64,000 nt of DNA from an uncultured Bacteroidales bacterium. GTDB lineage: Bacteria; Bacteroidota; Bacteroidia; Bacteroidales; F082. The notes below the pieces were generated by a model that had not been told where the DNA came from, made no database searches, and saw only the letters and a program-made list of their open reading frames with translations. Each line of letters begins with the position of its first letter. The stretch's first letter is position 1. This document shows positions 1-8,800 of this stretch, piece by piece. Position numbers and translations under genes: made by a program. The stretch spans positions 1 to 64,000 of the forward strand of contig CALBNV010000013.1 of NCBI GenBank assembly GCA_937896895.1. The letters are read 5' to 3'.

Positions 1-298
1 TTCGGCTAAGATAGTGAATATCAGCCATGTTGAGACACCGGCCTTGATTTTTTTTATTAACCGGCCTAAAAATCCAAAATTTTTATGTAAGTTTGCCACG
101 CAAAAACGGGTATAACGACACGTCGAGGGTGTATGCCCTATGCGTTCAGGTCTTCTCGTTTTGCTCTGGGTGCTTCTGAGATTAGCGATCTTCCACAACT
201 GCATGGTCTCTGTAAGCACCTTCTTTTTTGGCCTCACCAAGGAGGCAATACCCAATGAATTTGTTTTTCTCCTTCATAACTTATAAGGTTTTCGTTCA
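1..298. other. Left-edge region without a recognised gene
   Basis: No gene is recognised in these 298 bases. On the minus strand there is a 31-codon reading frame at 182-277 (starting MKEKNKFIGYCLLGEAKK), 21 bases downstream of the DUF3244 gene; it has no family I know and may be chance or a short peptide. A minus-strand ATG at 26-28 opens a frame that leaves the window, so a further leftward gene may begin there. The hexamer CCGGCC occurs twice (about 40-65) around a T-rich spacer, which could be part of a weak hairpin. Confidence 0.3.
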
Positions 299-688
299 TC
301 AATCTGTTACGGTAAACTCACCAGCGTACACATCCCCATTGGGAAGCGTGAAGGTAACAATGTAAGTCCCTGCATTAGGAATGTAAACCTGCAAGCCGTT
401 TGGTGTAAGCACCGAGAGACACTCCACTGTGGCACCAGTAGCAGTGGCAACTTCCACCGAGACTTGCCCAAGATTCTCATTAAATACCACGGTAAGAACA
501 TGACCATCAAGAGTAGGAAGGATAGAGCTGCTCCTATCCGAACCACTTGCTCCTGTACTTTCTGTTAAATCAATAGGTATCGGTACCCAATCCTTTTCAT
601 TTCCTGCTCTGGCAGCGCCGTTGGCGTAGCACAATGCTCCTGAAAGAATGAAGCAGAGCATCAGAACCAATGTTGTTACTTTTTTCAT
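299..688 (-). CDS. Small secreted DUF3244-like protein
   Basis: A 129-residue protein with a clear Sec signal peptide (residues 1 to about 23, hydrophobic core TLVLMLCFILSGALCYA). The mature part resembles DUF3244 proteins of Bacteroides: a short N-terminal segment, then an Ig-like beta sandwich with the pattern LTVVFNENLGQVSVEV, a central strand pair, and a closing GTYIVTFTLPNGDVYAGEF typical of this fold. Function of the family is unknown; members are exported and often sit near secreted cysteine proteases or TPR regulators. Here the nearest neighbour upstream is a TPR/HTH membrane protein transcribed in the same direction, 275 bases away. A TACTTTTG -7 element lies 28 bases upstream of the start. 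Family call is by pattern only. Confidence 0.7.
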   Translation of the reverse strand: MKKVTTLVLMLCFILSGALCYANGAARAGNEKDWVPIPIDLTESTGASGSDRSSSILPTLDGHVLTVVFNENLGQVSVEVATATGATVECLSVLTPNGLQVYIPNAGTYIVTFTLPNGDVYAGEFTVTD

Positions 689-715
689 CGTATCGTTGTT
701 TAACGGTTACGATGG

Positions 716-723
716 CAAAAGTA
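716..723 (-). promoter_or_regulatory. Bacteroidetes -7 element for the DUF3244 gene
   Basis: Minus-strand TACTTTTG matches the TAnnTTTG -7 consensus of the Bacteroidetes primary sigma factor. A CTTG at 746-749 is a poor -33 candidate because the spacer is 22 bp. Transcription would start about 20 bases before the start codon at 688. Confidence 0.5.
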
Positions 724-787
724 TAGTAAAATCTAATGATATATACAAGCCAGTGCTGGAGAAAAGTTGGAATAATTTAATATCGAA

Positions 788-796
788 GGGGGGGGG
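788..796. repeat. Nine-G homopolymer in an intergenic region
   Basis: A run of nine G on the plus strand sits in the 275-bp gap between the DUF3244 gene and the TPR protein gene, about 65 bp upstream of the DUF3244 -7 element. No gene is otherwise supported in this gap. Long G runs are prone to slippage. Confidence 0.9.
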
Positions 797-963
797 TAGC
801 TGATAATCAACAAGTTACGAATTTGAGCAAAAAGCCAGGCGTTAAGATTTTCCAACTTTTGTCCATCATTTACTTTTTTTTCCAGCATAGAGAGACTATC
901 AATAGTGACGAAAAGCAAAGAACGGGAAGAGCCAATTGACACTCCAAATTGAATAATTGACAA

Positions 964-3186
964 CTATTCAATCACTTCCCAATGTCCACCCTTATCAGGT
1001 CCAACACGACGGATAGCCCCTTGTTCTTTCAGCCTTTTGATGTTTTTGTCAACACCTCTTGTTGTCATGCCGAGACGGTCGGCAATTTCTGAAATCGTGA
1101 TACTGGGTGATGCGGAAATGAGCTCCAGAATCTTCTGCGAACTTTTCAACGAACTTTTCAACGAACTTTCTTGCTCCATTTCCATGGGTTGGCCTGAGTT
1201 TTCTTCCGTTGTTCGCTGTAAATCCATATCCGGCTGTTTATCTTGTTCAACATTTGGGGTTCCACACAATCCCTCAGCTATCCTCAAAACATACGCAGAT
1301 ATATTTTCGTCCACCCCCAACTTCTCCTGTAGGCTCTCGTTCTGCTTCCTGATGGCCGAATATGATACGTTTTTAAGTGCCGCGATTTCACTCTCGCTCA
1401 ATCCCAATAGATACAGATGGCACAGTGTCAAATATCCATGTTTTAAATTCGGGCATTGGCTCAATAGCACATGGTCAAAACCGTCATAATACTTTGCTAC
1501 GGCCTCTCCGAGCCGTTCCAAATCCTCGTCTTTAAGGGCAATACCAAGCTCGTGTGCAACATCACGTGTAGTGATTTGTTTGCTTTTCGCTTTGTTGAGA
1601 ATAGCCTCGCATATTGGTTCTTTCAAGAAAGCCATACGCCGCTGCTCCGCCTCTTCGCGTTGCTGAATCAAGGCTTTTTCCAACACAATCACATGCGCTT
1701 CTTTTTCCTGTAGGTTCTGCTGCAAAGCCTCCTGTTTCTTCTGATAGGCCAAACGCTCGTTTTCCAATTCCTTCTCGTGCTTCTTCTCAGTTTCTTCCAT
1801 AGTCTTGTCAGCCTCGGCTTGCCATAGTCTCAATTCCTTTTCATGTTCTTGCTCCGTTTCTTCAAGTACCCTGTCAGTTTCTTCTTGCTGTTTCTTTAGC
1901 AGTTGCTTGCTTTTTTGTTTCGCCACCACAAGGATGGCAAATATAAAAAAGACAGTGATGAACACGACAATTTCAATTGTTTCTCTGATGGACTTTTTTC
2001 GTGCTTCTTCAGCTTCTTTCTTTTGTTTTTGGTTCATATATGCCTTATACACAGCTTCAAGTTCCGAGACCAAAGCTTTGTTTTCTCCCTCAGATTTATT
2101 CTGATGTGTCAAAAACCTCGAATATACATTAGATTGTTCTCTGTTTCCTATGCTGTCATAAATAATACGTAAATAACTTGCTGCTTTGGATTGTAACCTA
2201 ATCTCATCATTCTCATACACCGGCTTCAAATAGAATAATGCGGAATCGTAATTACCATCGAAGAAAAAAACACTGCCAATGGTCAAATATCGGTTCAAAC
2301 GTTCATTTTCAGTATTTGCCTGCATGAGAATAGTGCTAAGTTCATCTAAAACATATTCTGCTACTCCTTCCACCTTATAGTCACAGAGTGCCTTACTTGC
2401 AACAATATCCCTATAGACTAAATTATCTTTCACTGTCATATTTTCTAAAGCCTGACCATAATACAATCTCGCATTTTCAATTTCATTTTTTTTGTCGTAT
2501 TGCTTACCTATTCGATATAGAATGTTGGAAACGCCAATCGGCGATGTGGGTTCTATTTTACAATAGACAAGTGCGTTCTCATAACAAGTGATGGCAGATT
2601 CCATCATAAACTGCTCCGAAAACAGATCTCCCATACGATTATATATATTCGCCATAAATTGAGCCTTTTTGCCAGTCAATGACTTTTCTTCAAAATATCC
2701 TTCCATTACCTCCAAGGCTTTCAGATATTCTGAACACGCCTGTACTACATTTCCCTGCTCATAAAACCCTACACCATTCATATAATGTGCCCGTGCATCC
2801 AAAAAAACATAGCTCTTCCGTAAAGTAACACTGCGCGAATATGCACCAGTGTTACCACTCGTCAGCGAATCAAAAAAATCCACTGCTCGTAGCAAATCAT
2901 TCCTGTTGCTTTGTTGTTTGTAATTCTTATACAACAATTCTGAAATCAGCACCTGGCAATAATGTTCGTCGTATGTATCAAGTTCTTTCGCTTCAGGGCT
3001 AACAACGAACCCTTGCAGCAACACAAAAGCACTATCAGGCTGCCTCCACATCAGCGAGTCTATCTCAGCCAATGCCGCATGGGCATTATTGTCCTTCACT
3101 TCGCTTGGTTGCGATTCCCTTCCCCCACAATAGGGAAAAAGCAGCAGCGCCAATACTATACCTATGACATTCAAGCACTTGTTCAT
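964..3186 (-). CDS. TPR membrane protein with cytoplasmic HTH and winged-helix domains
   Basis: A 740-residue protein. Residues 1-20 look like a lipoprotein-style or ordinary signal sequence (hydrophobic, then Cys20). Residues about 30-365 are helical repeats of TPR type, for example MANIYNRMGDLFSEQFMMES. One membrane helix follows at about 399-421, then a charged coiled coil (about 425-525). Residues about 525-639 resemble a LuxR-like HTH seen in Bacteroidetes TPR regulators (GLSESEIAALKNVSYSAIRK). A linker contains SSLK repeats, and residues 685-740 form a second, winged-helix-like domain (ITISEIADRLGMTTRGVDKN). This suggests a periplasmic or surface sensor coupled to cytoplasmic nucleic-acid binding; signal and target are unknown. 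The extra C-terminal winged helix is unusual for this layout. Two minus-strand -7 elements precede it. Confidence 0.75.
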   Translation of the reverse strand: MNKCLNVIGIVLALLLFPYCGGRESQPSEVKDNNAHAALAEIDSLMWRQPDSAFVLLQGFVVSPEAKELDTYDEHYCQVLISELLYKNYKQQSNRNDLLRAVDFFDSLTSGNTGAYSRSVTLRKSYVFLDARAHYMNGVGFYEQGNVVQACSEYLKALEVMEGYFEEKSLTGKKAQFMANIYNRMGDLFSEQFMMESAITCYENALVYCKIEPTSPIGVSNILYRIGKQYDKKNEIENARLYYGQALENMTVKDNLVYRDIVASKALCDYKVEGVAEYVLDELSTILMQANTENERLNRYLTIGSVFFFDGNYDSALFYLKPVYENDEIRLQSKAASYLRIIYDSIGNREQSNVYSRFLTHQNKSEGENKALVSELEAVYKAYMNQKQKKEAEEARKKSIRETIEIVVFITVFFIFAILVVAKQKSKQLLKKQQEETDRVLEETEQEHEKELRLWQAEADKTMEETEKKHEKELENERLAYQKKQEALQQNLQEKEAHVIVLEKALIQQREEAEQRRMAFLKEPICEAILNKAKSKQITTRDVAHELGIALKDEDLERLGEAVAKYYDGFDHVLLSQCPNLKHGYLTLCHLYLLGLSESEIAALKNVSYSAIRKQNESLQEKLGVDENISAYVLRIAEGLCGTPNVEQDKQPDMDLQRTTEENSGQPMEMEQESSLKSSLKSSQKILELISASPSITISEIADRLGMTTRGVDKNIKRLKEQGAIRRVGPDKGGHWEVIE
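1139..1170. repeat. 12-bp tandem repeat in the linker of the TPR/HTH protein
   Basis: GAACTTTTCAAC occurs 2.7 times in tandem at 1139-1170. Read on the coding strand it gives SSLK-SSLK-SS, four residues per unit, placed between the LuxR-like and the winged-helix domains. Because the unit is a multiple of three, copy changes would alter linker length without a frameshift. Confidence 0.9.
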
Positions 3187-3212
3187 TTCGCTCTCTCAAC
3201 AAATTCGCATTG

Positions 3213-3220
3213 CAAATGTA
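3213..3220 (-). promoter_or_regulatory. Proximal -7 element for the TPR/HTH gene
   Basis: Minus-strand TACATTTG, 27 bp upstream of the start at 3186. A TTTA lies 19 bp further upstream (3240-3243) where the -33 element is expected, so this is a reasonable but imperfect promoter. Confidence 0.5.
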
Positions 3221-3315
3221 CAATATTTATTCATCAACCTAAACTATAATGCGTCCCGAAGTTTGAACCACTAATAGGTGAGATTAAGGTGGTTTTCGTT
3301 TGCGGGTTAGCGTTG

Positions 3316-3346
3316 CAAATATACAAATATTTATCTGAATACCAAA
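3316..3346 (-). promoter_or_regulatory. Distal consensus promoter for the TPR/HTH gene
   Basis: On the minus strand TTTG (3343-3346), a 19-bp spacer and TATATTTG (3316-3323) match the Bacteroidetes -33/-7 consensus exactly. Its transcript would carry about 120 bases of leader before the start codon at 3186. An imperfect hairpin (AACCAC paired with GTGGTT, 3267-3295) lies in that leader. Confidence 0.65.
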
Positions 3347-3368
3347 GAGTTTTATTTAGAAATGCCCT

Positions 3369-4685
3369 TCACTCTATCCCCCTCAAGTCCTTGTACAGCT
3401 GCACAGCATACAAATCTGTCATGTTCGAGATGTAGTCCAAGACGACCTGGATCTTTGAGTACAGATCGGTCTTGTCGGTCATGAACTGCTCCGGTATCAG
3501 GGAGAGAAGTTTCCTGCTGTACGCGCTCTCCTGATGGAGCATGGCCTGGACAAATTCGTTCAGCAGATTGCCGATGATGTTGAAACCTGTGACTTCAATC
3601 TTCACTACAGACGGATGCTTGTAAATATTTGAGATTGAGAAGTTTCTGCAATTCTCCAATGCTTTGTTTTCGTACTCCGGAAGGTGTGAGATCAGGCTCT
3701 TGCTGAATGCGCCTTCCATTATCTCATCATAATGGTCGATGAACACTTTCGAGACGCAATCGACCAACTTGTTGATGACGGTCGCCCTCAAAAACGCCAT
3801 GCGCTCGTTGGCGTCGGTGACCGTCTTATAGACTTGTTCCTTTCTCTCGAAGAACCACTTGTCGGTGTCCTCATTCATGAAGGCGATGAAATGCTCTTCT
3901 ATTGATTCTGTTTGGATTATGCCGCGTTTGTGTGCGTCTTCCATGTCCAAGATGAGGTAGCAGATGTCGTCGGCGGCCTCCATCATATACGAAAGCGGAT
4001 GTCGGGCATAGACGGGCATCGTCTCGTCGAGACGCGGTATGCCGCAGCCGTTCATCACTTTCTCAAACATCCCGATTTCGGAGTTGAAGACGTTGTATTT
4101 CTTGCGGTCGCCTTTGTCGAACGACGGGTACGGATATTTTATCAGTGTCGCCAACGATGCGTATGTCAATGACAGTCCGCCTTCGCGACGGCCTCTGAAC
4201 TGATGTGTCAGTTGGCGGAAAGCGTTCGCGTTTCCCTCGAAGGAGATGAGGTCAGTCCATTGATATTCAGGGATCAAACCTTTGAGCGACTTGCCTTCTC
4301 CGTGTTTGAAGTAGCTGCTTATCGTCTCCTCGCCGGAATGTCCGAACGGCGGGTTGCCGAGGTCGTGGGCGAGGCAGGCGGTGGTGACGATTGTGTCGAT
4401 GTCGTAAATGTCGTTCAGGATGTCATTGCCGAATCTCTCGGCGAGATGTTTGTAAACCTTACGCGCTATGGAACGCCCCACGCTGGCCACTTCAAGGCTG
4501 TGCGTCAACCGGTTGTGCACCATCTGGCTTCCTGGGAGAGGGAAGACCTGCGTCTTGTTCTGCAAGCGGCGGAACACGTTCGAGAAAATGATCCTGTCGT
4601 AGTCGCGCTGGAACTCGTTGCGGATGTCGGCGACACTCTGCGCCCGGGCGTCACGCTCCGCTGAAAGTAATGATTTCCAATTCAT
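3369..4685 (-). CDS. dgt: Deoxyguanosinetriphosphate triphosphohydrolase
   Basis: A 438-residue HD-domain dNTPase that splits dGTP (and probably other dNTPs) to the deoxynucleoside and triphosphate, acting in the cytoplasm on nucleotide pools. Visible signatures are RIIFSNVFRRLQNKTQVFPL at 31-50, RLTHSLEVASVGR with the metal-binding His62, and the HD pair in AHDLGNPPFGHSG (H107, D108). The region YARHPLSYMMEAADDICYLI supplies the later metal-binding Asp of the HD fold. Length is normal for the dgt family in Bacteroidetes. The gene lies downstream of tsaD on the same strand, separated by 127 bp of repeats, with no strict TAnnTTTG element in the gap. The start at 4685 begins MNWKSLLSAERDARAQ and fits the family. 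Confidence 0.93.
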   Translation of the reverse strand: MNWKSLLSAERDARAQSVADIRNEFQRDYDRIIFSNVFRRLQNKTQVFPLPGSQMVHNRLTHSLEVASVGRSIARKVYKHLAERFGNDILNDIYDIDTIVTTACLAHDLGNPPFGHSGEETISSYFKHGEGKSLKGLIPEYQWTDLISFEGNANAFRQLTHQFRGRREGGLSLTYASLATLIKYPYPSFDKGDRKKYNVFNSEIGMFEKVMNGCGIPRLDETMPVYARHPLSYMMEAADDICYLILDMEDAHKRGIIQTESIEEHFIAFMNEDTDKWFFERKEQVYKTVTDANERMAFLRATVINKLVDCVSKVFIDHYDEIMEGAFSKSLISHLPEYENKALENCRNFSISNIYKHPSVVKIEVTGFNIIGNLLNEFVQAMLHQESAYSRKLLSLIPEQFMTDKTDLYSKIQVVLDYISNMTDLYAVQLYKDLRGIE

Positions 4686-4699
4686 TTTGCAAAATTTTT

Positions 4700-4746
4700 A
4701 ACACAAGTTACACAAGTTTTTAAACACAAGTTGCACAAGTTTTTTG
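4700..4746. repeat. AACTTGTG-type intergenic repeat upstream of dgt
   Basis: On the minus (dgt coding) strand the sequence is a run of AACTTGTG units spaced by A/T, ending about 15 bases before the dgt start. The same motif in the same orientation relative to the gene occurs upstream of thiD at 36711-36793. Confidence 0.85.
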
Positions 4747-4753
4747 TATCGTA

Positions 4754-4812
4754 TCCTTTTACCCTTCAACCTTTTAACCTTTAACCTTTTAACTTTTTAC
4801 CTTTTAACCTAA
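4754..4812. repeat. Pyrimidine-rich tandem repeat (ACCTTTTA units)
   Basis: Imperfect copies of a 9-11 bp unit close to AACCTTTTAA fill the space from the AACTTGTG repeat to the stop codon of tsaD. Similar pyrimidine-rich blocks occur at about 31275-31313 and 47818-47860. No coding capacity. Confidence 0.8.
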
Positions 4813-5835
4813 TCACCTATATACCGTCCTCGCGTAGGGTGTGAGGTCTTGGGTGGCGAACTCGCCGCGTTGGTATTTCAGGTAGCCGGCGACGCCGATC
4901 ATCGCCGCGTTGTCGGTGCTGAACTTGAATTTCGGGATGAAGACATCCCAGTGGTATTTCTTTCCCGCGGCGATCATCGCGTCCTGCAGACCTGTGTTGG
5001 CGGAGACGCCTCCTGCAATCGCAACCTGCTTGATGCCAGTGTCTTTCGCCGCCTTTATCAGCTTTTTCATCAAGGTGTCGATGATGTCTTTCTGGATGGA
5101 GGCGCAGAGGTCGGCCTTGTTTTCTTCTATGAAGTTCTCGTTTTCTTTGAGTTTGTCGCGCAGGAAATATAAGAAGCTGGTTTTCAGCCCGCTGAAGCTG
5201 TAGTCGTAGCCGGGGATGTGCGGTTTGCTGAACTGAAATGCGTCGGGGTTGCCTTCTTTCGCGAGCCGATTGATAATCGGGCCGCCCGGGTAGCCGAGTC
5301 CCATGATTTTGGCGGTCTTGTCGAAAGCCTCGCCGGCGGCGTCGTCGATTGTCTTTCCGAGTATTTCAAGGTCAAAGTAATCGTTGACTTTCATGATCTG
5401 CGTGTGGCCGCCGGAAACTGTCAGGCACAGGAACGGGAACTGCGGGACGGGCGAAGGGGCTTCCGGATCTTGGGCGAAAAGCGCCAGGACGTGGCCGTTC
5501 GTGTGGTTCACCTCAATCAGAGGGATGTTCATTGCGAGAGCGTAAGCCTTTGAAAATGAAGTACCTACAAGCAACGAACCTAAAAGTCCCGGTCCGCGTG
5601 TAAAAGCTATCGCACTTATTTGATTTTTTTGTATTTTTGCTTGTTTTATCGCAGCGTCAACAACAGGTATGATATTCTGCTGGTGGGCACGTGATGCAAG
5701 TTCGGGGATGACACCTCCGTATTGGCGGTGAACCTCTTGATTAGCAATGACATTCGACAATACTGTCGTACCTCTGAGGACTGCTGCAGAAGTGTCGTCG
5801 CACGATGATTCGATGGCTAAAATATATTCGTTCAT
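4813..5835 (-). CDS. tsaD: tRNA N6-adenosine threonylcarbamoyltransferase
   Basis: A 340-residue Kae1/TsaD protein that transfers threonylcarbamoyl from TC-AMP to A37 of ANN-decoding tRNAs, working with TsaB and TsaE in the cytoplasm. The ASKHA-type ATPase fold is evident: ILAIESSCDDTSAAVL at the N-terminus, metal-binding H111 and H115 in VNHTNGHVLALF, LCLTVSGGHTQ, the glycine-rich IAGGVSANTGL, and STDNAAMIGVAG with D308. Length is standard. The start at 5835 is supported by MNEYILAIESSCDDT, the typical family N-terminus. The gene is divergent from tamB with only 12 bp between the two start codons, a neighbour pair common in Bacteroidetes. Confidence 0.97.
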   Translation of the reverse strand: MNEYILAIESSCDDTSAAVLRGTTVLSNVIANQEVHRQYGGVIPELASRAHQQNIIPVVDAAIKQAKIQKNQISAIAFTRGPGLLGSLLVGTSFSKAYALAMNIPLIEVNHTNGHVLALFAQDPEAPSPVPQFPFLCLTVSGGHTQIMKVNDYFDLEILGKTIDDAAGEAFDKTAKIMGLGYPGGPIINRLAKEGNPDAFQFSKPHIPGYDYSFSGLKTSFLYFLRDKLKENENFIEENKADLCASIQKDIIDTLMKKLIKAAKDTGIKQVAIAGGVSANTGLQDAMIAAGKKYHWDVFIPKFKFSTDNAAMIGVAGYLKYQRGEFATQDLTPYARTVYR

Positions 5836-5847
5836 AACTGAAAAAGA

Positions 5848-8800
5848 ATGCGCAAAAGTACAAAAAATAAACTAACGAAAGCATTTCATGGCGTATTAAT
5901 TATCTTCACGGTAATTTTCGCTTTGATAGCGAGTTTGTACGCAGCAATCCGTGATGTCTCGGTACAAAGCATCATGGCGCGTTCTGTAGCCGGTTTCGTT
6001 TCAAAATCACTGAAAACTGACGTTAAAATCAACACGTTCTATATAACACCTGATCTTGAACTTCATCTCAATGGATTGCAAATCAACGATTTGGAACAAT
6101 ATCCAATGCTTAAGATTGATGAGTTTAAGACCAGTCTCGCGATGAAATTCCCCTTTGACCAAATCAGGCTCGAAGAGGTCTATTTGAAAAATGCCTTGTG
6201 CAAGCTCGTCACTTACGAGGGCAACGAGATGTCGAACCTCGCCGAGATGCTTTCACAAGTGCCTGAAAATCAAGAGAAAAAAAACACTGACACTCCTTAT
6301 GACTTCAATCTTGTCATCGAAAAAATATCAGTTGAAAATGCGCATTTCGTCCTGTGGAACCAAAACAGAGACCAGCCTGAACGTAAAAGCATGGATTACA
6401 GGCATTTGGACTTTGACAGCATAAATTTGGATCTTCATAATTTTGAATACAGAAGTGACACCATAACGGGTTTCATCAAAGACCTCAAAGGCAAGGAACG
6501 TTGTGGCGCGGATCTTAAGTCATTCACTGCCAGCGTGTTGTTCTGCCCGACTGACATCAATATCGGCAATATGCGTTCCAATCTCAACAATTCGTATCTT
6601 GACATGAACCTTGAGTTCAAGATCAATGACCTCGCCGATTTTGACACTTTTGAGGATTCTGTCTTGATTATCAGTAATATACGGAATACCAGACTCCGAC
6701 TTGATGACATAAAATATTGGGCTTACGTTATGCGGAAAATGCCCAATGATGTAGTCTTGAACACTGATTTCTATGGACCTGTCAATGATTTCAAACTCAA
6801 CAACTTAGACATAAGCTTTGGCGAATGCTCCAACATCAGGGGCTTTATGTCAATGCAGGGGATTTGCCATGATACCGGCGACTCTTATTGGGTCATGGAT
6901 TTCCCGACGGTTAAGACCTCTTACGACGACCTCATTGACTTTTACATCCCTTCGAGTTCAATTACGATTCCCTTGCCGGAAATGCTTGAACCGATGGGAA
7001 ATGTCACGTTATCAGTTGATTACAAAGGTACTCCGAAGAATTTTGACTTTAAGACCAACGCCAGTACCGAAGTCGGCAATGTTAAGGCCAACTTGCTGAT
7101 GAGGGCTTATAACTACGAATCACCACAGTATGCCGCTGCAGTTGTGGCTGATAATGTTGATGTTGCAAGGTTGTTGGCTTCATCAACACCTTTCAAGGTC
7201 ACTATGTCGGCTGACATCAATGGTGAAGGATTTGATGGAAAAACAGCGGATTTCATGAGCAAGTTGAGGTTTAAATCGTTGAAATACAATAAAAACGAGT
7301 TTGATGATTTCATCGTCGATGTTTCAATGAAAAATGAAATCCTGAAATTGGAAACCGACATTGCAAACAATGATGTTGGCCTTAAATTGGCAGCAAGTTC
7401 AAATTTTAAATACAGCAAGCCGCTGATCAGTGCGGTGGCGAATATCAGCGAGGCTAATCTTAATAACCTGCATCTTATTGACAATGATAGCATTGTGATT
7501 GTGAGCACAGATCTTAATGGCAGTTTCTCCGGCTTCAATATTGATGATTTGACGGCCAATCTCAAACTCGATAGCACGACTGTCAGGAAAGGCACAGATG
7601 ACTATTACATGGATTATTTCGTCGCTTCGTTGTCGGAAAACCATGGCGTGAAATCAGCCAGCGTTTCCTGCGATTTCTTTGATTTTCAAGCGGATGGAAT
7701 CATAAACCACAGAAGTTTCGTCAACGCGATGAAAAACTCTCTGCTGAAGCATGTGCACATTCCTGAGATAAAGAAGTCGAGAGGCCTGTATAACGTTGAT
7801 AAACAAGAGTTTGCTGTTAAGATAGATTTGAAGGATACCGATATGCTGACGCGATTTTTCATGCCACAGCTGCATGTGGCTTCAGGCTCTTCGTTCGCGG
7901 CGACATATACCACAGGTGATTCGAATCACGGACAGACGTTGGAATGTCCTGAAGTTAGGTTTAACAATATGATTTTCAGAGATATAGATGTGAGAAATAC
8001 CATTGACCAAAGAGGTATCTTGTGTAACGTGTCTGTCGGTGATGTCATACTCAAGGATTCTACAGAAACCAACCCGCACGTTACCGGCATTGAGAATTTT
8101 GTGCTTACCGCAAACGCAAGCAATGATACTGTTGATTTCAACCTGAAATGGGACGATGACGGACCGATCAATCATAACAAAGCTGATGTCAAATCGAGAT
8201 ATGTGCCGAATGAGAATGGCGGCGGACTGTTCACAATTGATGCTGACACGATTATCATGCGTGACACATTGCTCGAACTGAATGGGAACACTTACGTTAT
8301 TTTCAAAGGTGACGAGACTTTGGTGCATAATCTCGGGTTTCATACAAAGTCACAAACGCTGACAATCAACGGTTTATATCCTAAACATAATGATGACACC
8401 CTCAGTGTTTCATTTGTAAATCTTGATATGTCGGACATCAATTTCCTGTTGATAGACAATGATTTGAGTTTTGCCGGAGACATTGACGGTGACTTGCGCA
8501 TCTGCGGATTGAGAGGGCAGCCGATGTTTGATTCTGATCTGAAAATCACCGATTTCTCAATCAATAACAACGATGTCGGCGATGTGGTCATTAACGCTGA
8601 CTGGCTTGATTCGGATAAGTCAATTAACATAGAATCAGCTATTTACAGCAATATTGTTGGAAATAATGACAATAAGACATTTGATTTGAACGGGAAATAT
8701 TATCCGGATTTTGAGGACGATAATTTGGACTTTAAACTTGCCGTGAGTGGCTTCAAGCTGAATTCCGTCACGCCGTTTGTCTCGTCGGTGATCAGCAGGC

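Noticed and set aside
182..277. 31-codon frame downstream of the DUF3244 gene
   Set aside because: Too short to support; kept only as a note in the left-edge entry.
733..963. 76-codon minus-strand frame between the DUF3244 and TPR genes
   Set aside because: Starts with TTG directly at the TPR stop, runs through the nine-G tract and has no recognisable family or promoter.
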